Part shown: positions 32,701 to 34,753 of the stretch, piece by piece
How positions within the stretch are numbered: the stretch's first letter is position 1
Layout of the letters: each line of letters starts with the position of its first letter
Assembly (NCBI RefSeq): GCF_001039355.2
Contig: NW_019775813.1
Coordinates: 772,217-806,969, forward strand
Source: Lingula anatina
Taxonomy: Eukaryota; Brachiopoda; Lingulata; Lingulida; Lingulidae
Direction of reading: 5' to 3'
DNA: 34,753 nucleotides
Translations under genes and position numbers: made by a program
Notes under the pieces: model-generated
Database searches by the model: none
Told to the model about the DNA's origin: nothing
The model's input: the letters and a program-made list of their open reading frames with translations, nothing else

Positions 32701-33576
32701 TGTCTGCACAGCGCTGGTGAAACCTTGACATGATATACGACATAATTATACTATACAATACACAATATAGAACAATATACAGCACAAATATATAAGTCAA
32801 ATCAATAAGATTTATGCTCCTGCTAGGTCTGACGACGGAATGGATCTGATACTGACATTTTCAGTTTTACATTTATATTTTCAGTTTTCTTGATCTATTC
32901 TTACATATTACAATTCAATTTTTATTATCTGTTTAACAGTTCTTACTTGTATCCGCATGTTTGACATCAATATTATATTACAAGTTTGATTATCTGTTTA
33001 ACAGTTCTTACTTGTATCCACATGTTTGACATCTAAAGCCCTGAAATAAAATTCTTCGACAGCTATCACAGAATGCAAGGACGAAAAAAGTTTTCCGCAC
33101 CTGAAAAGAGAAAATTTTAATTTTCAAAAATTGAGTTTCATCAGTTCAGGTATGTTTTATCAACTCTTATTCTGTAACTAACTAACGTTAAATTTTCCAA
33201 AAAAAATTGTTAACCACCTATCTTTTTTAACAAATCAATTTAAAAGTGGACTTCGACAGACATGAGCATAGGTTAAAAAAAAAAAAAAAAAAAAAAAAAC
33301 TCTGAACATTAATCATGGGACCCAACAACTAACCTTGACAAACCTCAGGAACCATCGGAATTGAATTTATAAATACCGAATTTGGCTTTTTCATGGAAAA
33401 AGCTCATGTCTGCTTCAAGATTGTATAATGTCCAATGACTGGGTAAGCGCGGTGTGCCAGCAATACTTACAAAGTTGTGCGACAGTCTGGTGGTAGGCGC
33501 TTTGTTTTTCTTGATTTCAACAACGAGTTCTTCGGCTGCCAAAGCAGAGATATCCACATCCCAACTCACCGGAGAT
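20598..33576 (-). CDS. raf: B-Raf/Raf-family Ser/Thr protein kinase, 5' end outside window (whole gene)
   Basis: Raf couples GTP-RAS to MEK phosphorylation at the plasma membrane. Coding exons in transcript order: 33471-33576, 33012-33100, 32601-32723, then 30871-31039 or 29982-30102, 28007-28040, 27181-27285, (26085-26090 microexon), 24800-24948, 23943-24139, 23326-23502, 22828-22874, 22289-22407, 21772-21903, 21304-21438, 20598-20792. All phases join, giving about 591 residues. Visible in order: RBD end, C1-type zinc finger with all Cys/His ligands, CR2 14-3-3 site SAPNV, N-region [12 protein letters not shown]-loop [11 protein letters not shown] lysine, [20 protein letters not shown]-terminal 14-3-3 site RSQSEP, and the ERK feedback motif SPKTP. 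The acidic N-region and the ASPKTP tail point to the B-Raf type, as expected of a single invertebrate Raf. The Ras-binding-domain exons are beyond the right edge. No inactivating change is seen. Confidence 0.96.
20886..20948 (-). repeat. Dispersed short repeat, copy B (pair with 3539-3605)
   Basis: TGAAATGAAAATCACGACA, then TTTTGACCTTATCTCAAGG and CTTCTTCAGGTGAACTGA on the plus strand align with 3539-3605 in the same orientation. It lies in the last Raf intron. Confidence 0.5.
21304..21438 (-). CDS. raf: Raf kinase exon: C-lobe alpha G-I
   Basis: 135 nt, phase 0-0. It encodes [20 protein letters not shown] then [20 protein letters not shown] and PLFPQ. The closing R-ERP-FPQ is the conserved kinase subdomain XI. 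Acceptor is GTTGTTTTCAG, donor CAG|GTAGGG. Confidence 0.95.
21772..21903 (-). CDS. raf: Raf kinase exon: APE and alpha F
   Basis: 132 nt, phase 0-0. It begins with [20 protein letters not shown] and continues [18 protein letters not shown]. The APE glutamate and the SDVYAFG aspartate are both present. The donor CAG|GTGAGA runs into a (GA)n stretch. Confidence 0.95.
22289..22407 (-). CDS. raf: Raf kinase exon: DFG and activation segment
   Basis: 119 nt, phase 1 to 0. It starts by completing the catalytic-loop Asn codon, then [39 protein letters not shown]. The Mg-binding DFG Asp and the activation-segment Thr-Val (human T599/V600) are intact. Acceptor AATTACCAG has a weak pyrimidine tract, but the length equals that of the vertebrate exon. 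Confidence 0.95.
22828..22874 (-). CDS. raf: Raf kinase exon: catalytic loop HRDLK
   Basis: A 47-nt exon, phase 2 to 1, encoding (D)[15 protein letters not shown] and the first base of the next Asn codon. Donor is AACA|GTATCC. Reading straight through that donor gives a false HRDLKTNS; splicing to 22407 restores HRDLKTNN. Confidence 0.94.
23326..23502 (-). CDS. raf: Raf kinase exon: hinge and gatekeeper
   Basis: 177 nt, phase 2 to 2. It encodes [20 protein letters not shown], then [17 protein letters not shown] and [17 protein letters not shown]. It contains the Thr gatekeeper (T in IVTQW), and the preceding junction supplies the dimer-interface arginine region (RKTRH). Confidence 0.95.
23943..24139 (-). 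CDS. raf: Raf kinase exon: N-region, P-loop, catalytic Lys, alpha C
   Basis: 197 nt, phase 0 to 2. It encodes [20 protein letters not shown], then [38 protein letters not shown] and EVAVLR. Glycine loop, ATP-binding Lys (AIK) and alpha-C Glu (KNE) are present. SNED in the N-region has built-in acidic charge, like B-Raf. The segment corresponds to two exons in human BRAF, fused here (or split there). Confidence 0.94.
24404..24805 (-). repeat. 28/29-bp minisatellite, 14 units, containing splice-donor copies
   Basis: Units start at 24404, 24432, 24461, 24490, 24518, 24546, 24574, 24603, 24632, 24661, 24690, 24719, 24748 and 24777 (plus-strand AGCCAAAACTCTCCATCACT and on). On the minus strand each reads (G)GTGAGN within TTGGCTAA-nnTG-GTGAGT. 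The last unit overlaps the genuine donor AAACTG|GTGAGT of the Raf exon at 24800. Confidence 0.93.
24800..24948 (-). CDS. raf: Raf exon: Ser/Thr-rich linker before the kinase
   Basis: 149 nt, phase 1 to 0, acceptor CCCCCCTCCACAG. It encodes (A)[18 protein letters not shown], then [20 protein letters not shown] and [11 protein letters not shown]. Several SP/TP sites are plausible ERK feedback targets. It joins in frame to RRRRDSNED. Confidence 0.9.
26085..26090 (-). CDS. raf: Candidate 6-nt Raf microexon
   Basis: GTGTTT is framed by a very strong acceptor (TTTTCTTTTTAG) and a perfect donor (GTAAGTATC). Its flanking exons join in phase 1, and six bases keep the frame: skipping gives R-A-Q-G and inclusion gives R-G-V-S-Q-G. 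It lies almost in the middle of a 2.2-kb intron. Confidence is limited by its size. Confidence 0.5.
26293..26345. repeat. 22-bp tandem repeat in Raf intron
   Basis: GTGACACTTGATTGTGTT occurs at 26295 and 26317, with a partial third unit after it. Confidence 0.7.
27181..27285 (-). CDS. raf: Raf exon: Ser/Pro-rich linker
   Basis: 105 nt, phase 1 to 1, so it is skippable in frame. It encodes [20 protein letters not shown] then [19 protein letters not shown] and RPSR are basophilic kinase-type sites. Acceptor TTATCATTTTCAG, donor CGAG|GTACAG. Similarity to known Raf linkers is low, so support comes mainly from splice signals, frame and Ser/Pro composition. Confidence 0.75.
28007..28040 (-). CDS. 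raf: Raf short exon after CR2
   Basis: 34 nt, phase 0 to 1, encoding [11 protein letters not shown] plus the first base of the next codon. Acceptor CTTTTTTTCTTCAG and donor CCAG|GTAAGG are strong. It occupies the place of the similarly short vertebrate BRAF exon after SAPNV, and its pattern (acidic-hydrophobic-RR) resembles the segment following SAPNV there. Confidence 0.82.
29982..30102 (-). CDS. raf: Raf CR2 alternative exon, variant b (RSSSAPNV)
   Basis: 121 nt, phase 2 to 0. It encodes (H)[15 protein letters not shown], then [14 protein letters not shown] and [17 protein letters not shown] is a canonical mode I 14-3-3 site and equals human B-Raf S365. Acceptor TGTTTCTATAG, donor GACGAG|GTACGT. 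Start, phase and motif match the upstream exon 30871-31039, so the two are tandem paralogues. Two further in-frame acceptors lie inside it (exon starting at 30080 or 30068). Confidence 0.88.
30871..31039 (-). CDS. raf: Raf CR2 alternative exon, variant a (RANSAPNV)
   Basis: 169 nt, phase 2 to 0. It encodes (H)[18 protein letters not shown], then [20 protein letters not shown] and [18 protein letters not shown]. It is GC-rich for the region. RANSAP keeps Arg -3 and Pro +2 but has Ala at -2 instead of Ser. Acceptor CCCTTTTATTTCAG, donor CAAGAG|GTAGGC. Joining it directly to the downstream paralogue at 30102 would shift the frame, which fits mutually exclusive use. Confidence 0.9.
31040..32600 (-). 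other. Raf intron upstream of the CR2 exons; no gene seen
   Basis: 1561 bp, AT-rich. A small cluster of GTTTAAACCCAGT-like direct repeats lies at about 32088-32146. Confidence 0.7.
32601..32723 (-). CDS. raf: Raf exon: end of zinc finger
   Basis: 123 nt, phase 2 to 2. It starts by completing Lys, then [20 protein letters not shown] and [20 protein letters not shown]. It supplies the last His and two Cys of the C1 finger (H-x2-C-x7-C). Donor AACA|GTAAGT is strong; the acceptor ATGTCAAG has a weak pyrimidine tract. Confidence 0.92.
32923..32969 (-). repeat. raf: Partial copy of the zinc-finger exon end and its donor
   Basis: About 46 bases repeat 32988-33034 with one or two changes, 65 bp downstream in the transcript sense. 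It contains GATGTCAAACATGCGGATAC-AA|GTAAGAACTG, i.e. the last 22 coding bases and the 5' splice site. The one coding difference (TGT to TGC) is synonymous. Confidence 0.9.
33012..33100 (-). CDS. raf: Raf exon: first part of C1-type zinc finger
   Basis: 89 nt, phase 0 to 2. It encodes [20 protein letters not shown] then [10 protein letters not shown]. With flanking exons the ligands follow H-x12-C-x2-C-x9-C-x2-C-x4-H-x2-C-x7-C, the Raf cysteine-rich domain that binds RAS, lipid and 14-3-3. Donor is AA|GTAAGA. Confidence 0.95.
33471..33576 (-). CDS. raf: Raf exon: end of Ras-binding domain
   Basis: 106 nt, phase 2 to 0. It encodes [20 protein letters not shown] then [15 protein letters not shown]. 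The WD-DIS--EEL-VE pattern is the last helix and strand of the RBD, and the closing HNF provides the first zinc-binding His. Acceptor TATTTTTTCTGCAG, donor TTT|GTAAGT. It is the 5'-most Raf exon in the window. Confidence 0.95.
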
Positions 33577-33616
33577 CTGCAGAAAAAATACATCAAAATG
33601 CCAGTTAATAGCCTGC

Positions 33617-33772
33617 AGGCCTGTAGCCAGGGGGGTTCGAAAGAACTGCCCCTTTTGGTGGGAAAAGGTCCACTCTGAGTAAAATTTGTTCTAGGTTCAT
33701 GAAGTTTTTATGGAAAAAGGTCCAGTTTTTCAGAAAAAGAACCCCCCTTTTTAAATTGCTGGCTAAGGGCCT
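33617..33772. mobile_element. Small MITE-like element with terminal inverted repeats
   Basis: AGGCCTGTAGCCAG at 33617-33630 is the imperfect inverse of CTGGCTAAGGGCCT at 33759-33772 (12 of 14). Inside are GGGGGGTTCGAAAGAA on the left and an inverted AAGAACCCCCC on the right. It is about 156 bp with no coding capacity. A target duplication is not evident. It sits in the Raf intron upstream of the RBD-end exon. Confidence 0.65.
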
Positions 33773-34019
33773 GATAGGTTTTTGATCCTTTGAGCTTTGA
33801 AAATAGCTGGAAATACACTAGTGTGTTCTTATTGTCAAATTGGGCAAAAGAGACTAAACTGGGTAAAAGAGAGACTGAAAATAAACCCAAATAGAAACTG
33901 AGAAGTAGTCTAGTGGGGTTTCCACAAAATATGAATAGTAGGGGCATTTTGGGGTAAAAGTTGAGAACCAGGCTTATTAGCATAATTTTGGGATGCTGAA
34001 TCCGATTAACCCGGTTCCC

Positions 34020-34345
34020 ATGCGAAATTTTGCGTTTTTAACAGTCTAATTTGCAAAAAACCAAAATGGCCGCCAGATTTCCAATTTTCTGCAATATCTC
34101 TGGAACTAAACAGGCGAATATGACAAATGAAGTGTCTTTACCTATATTTTCAGGGTCGAGGAACCTGATTAAGATGTTTATGTTAGAATTAGATTTTTGC
34201 AATTTCCCTAAATATGCAAATTAGGATCGCCATTACTGAAAAACCGTTTTACTTCTGTATCTCTATAACTAGGCAAGCAAACATGACAAATGAAGTGTCT
34301 ACACCTATGTTCTCAGGGTCAGGGAATGTGATAAAGCAGATGTGT
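34020..34345 (-). repeat. Inverted copies of the left-end satellite, period 163 bp
   Basis: ATGACAAATGAAGTGTCT occurs at 34120 and 34283 within about 80 bp of close similarity (TATCTCTRNAACTA.., CAGGGTC). On the minus strand the block contains GGCGGCCATTTTGGTTTTTT, the same anchor as in 290-1805, so the family lies at both ends of the window in opposite orientation. Confidence 0.75.
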
Positions 34346-34560
34346 TGTCTGATGGGTAGCACTGACTTTGTGAATCGTGTCCGAGTAGCACCTTTTATTG
34401 TTTCTTCCCTGTATCTGTCAAACACAAGGTCAATCTGCTGATAGTTAGAATCTGCCTTCTGAACTGCTCTTACGTACGTGTCAGCCAAACTACCAAAGGT
34501 CACTGCATTGTCAGGATTTCCCAGTGAAATTGCCAGTGCTTGCCTACCAATTATAAGGCA
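34346..34560 (-). pseudogene. Fragment of a multicopy uncharacterised invertebrate gene family (VFDRYREETIKGATR)
   Basis: The minus strand reads LIIGRQALAISLGNPDNAVT, FGSLADTYVRAVQKADSNYQ, QIDLVFDRYREETIKGATRT, RFTKSVLPIR and then runs into the satellite. I recognise the VFDRYREETIKGATR-type motif as part of long, highly duplicated, transposon-associated predicted proteins of corals, molluscs and hemichordates with no assigned function. Only about 70 residues remain, bounded by a MITE at 34568 and the satellite at 34345. It is therefore a relic, or one exon of a broken copy. Confidence 0.6.
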
Positions 34561-34567
34561 AGGTGAG

Positions 34568-34753
34568 CAGAGGCGGATCCAGGATTATTTGAAGGGGGGA
34601 GTCCGCGGATGCAAAGCCCCCCCCCCCACTTGGCAACGGGTTAGGGGCCTGTTGAAGTGCCCGAAAAAATTTGGTATTTAAGAGGGCGAACGGTGCAATT
34701 TGGTAAGGTTTACAACTATGATTCAGCTAGTCACAATTATAATTTCAAGAGGG
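34568..34753 (+). mobile_element. hAT-like MITE, copy 2, cut by window end
   Basis: It starts CAGAGGCGGATCCAGGATTA, a hAT-type end. It then follows the reverse complement of the element at 2623-2892: GATGCAAAG, GCGAACGGTGCAATTTGGT and GATTCAGCTAGTCA are shared. The right end and target duplication lie outside the window. Confidence 0.75.

Noticed and set aside
33708-33983. Minus-strand 91-codon frame upstream of the RBD-end exon, considered as the missing RBD exon
   Set aside because: No Ras-binding-domain pattern; it overlaps the MITE at 33617-33772. The RBD exons must lie beyond the window.
1-34753. CRISPR array, operon or bacterial insertion sequences
   Set aside because: The window is eukaryotic: spliced genes, a Pol III tRNA gene and animal-type repeats. 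The regular 28/29-bp array at 24404 has no spacers and is a minisatellite.

Overview
This window is nuclear DNA from an animal, most likely a bilaterian (marine-type) invertebrate. The evidence is two multi-exon genes with GT-AG introns of roughly 0.3-4.5 kb, an animal-type tRNA-Gly gene, AT-rich non-coding DNA full of homopolymers and microsatellites, and short non-autonomous transposons. I cannot name the phylum from the sequence alone.

Layout. (a) 1-3.76 kb is repeat-rich and has no gene I can support: a CTGC-rich degenerate repeat, a decayed tandem satellite, simple repeats, a hAT-like MITE with an 8-bp target duplication, and two local duplications. (b) 3767-3837 is an intact tRNA-Gly(GCC). 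(c) 5.58-17.07 kb, plus strand, is an eight-coding-exon gene for a scaffold protein of the harmonin/whirlin/PDZD7 (Usher complex) family: an HN domain, a long disordered linker and two PDZ domains. A non-coding first exon probably ends at 4090. (d) 17.1-20.6 kb is the tail-to-tail intergenic and 3' UTR region, with a perfect 35-bp hairpin and a G-quadruplex motif. (e) 33.58-20.60 kb, minus strand, is a single B-Raf/Raf-family Ser/Thr kinase gene. It is complete from the cysteine-rich zinc finger to the stop codon; the Ras-binding domain exons lie beyond the right edge. (f) 33.6-34.75 kb holds a small MITE, an inverted copy of the left-end satellite, a fragment of a multicopy invertebrate gene family, and a second hAT-like MITE copy cut by the window end.

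The most interesting part is the splicing architecture of the Raf gene. Two tandem exons (30871-31039 and 29982-30102) each encode the CR2 14-3-3-binding motif (x-SAPNV), with identical phases (2 in, 0 out). They look like mutually exclusive paralogous exons, one with RSSSAP and one with RANSAP. The gene also has a candidate 6-nt microexon (26085-26090), a 14-unit minisatellite in which every unit carries a copy of the neighbouring exon's 5' splice site, and a 65-bp duplication that copies the end and donor site of the zinc-finger exon. Kinase exon sizes (177, 47, 119, 132, 135 nt) match those I recall for vertebrate RAF genes, which supports the models.

The two genes are convergent and nothing in the sequence suggests that they work together. 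Raf is the RAS-MEK-ERK kinase. The PDZ protein is expected to assemble cell-surface or stereocilia/microvillus-type complexes. All exon models come from reading splice signals, reading frames and family similarity by eye; no transcript evidence was available.
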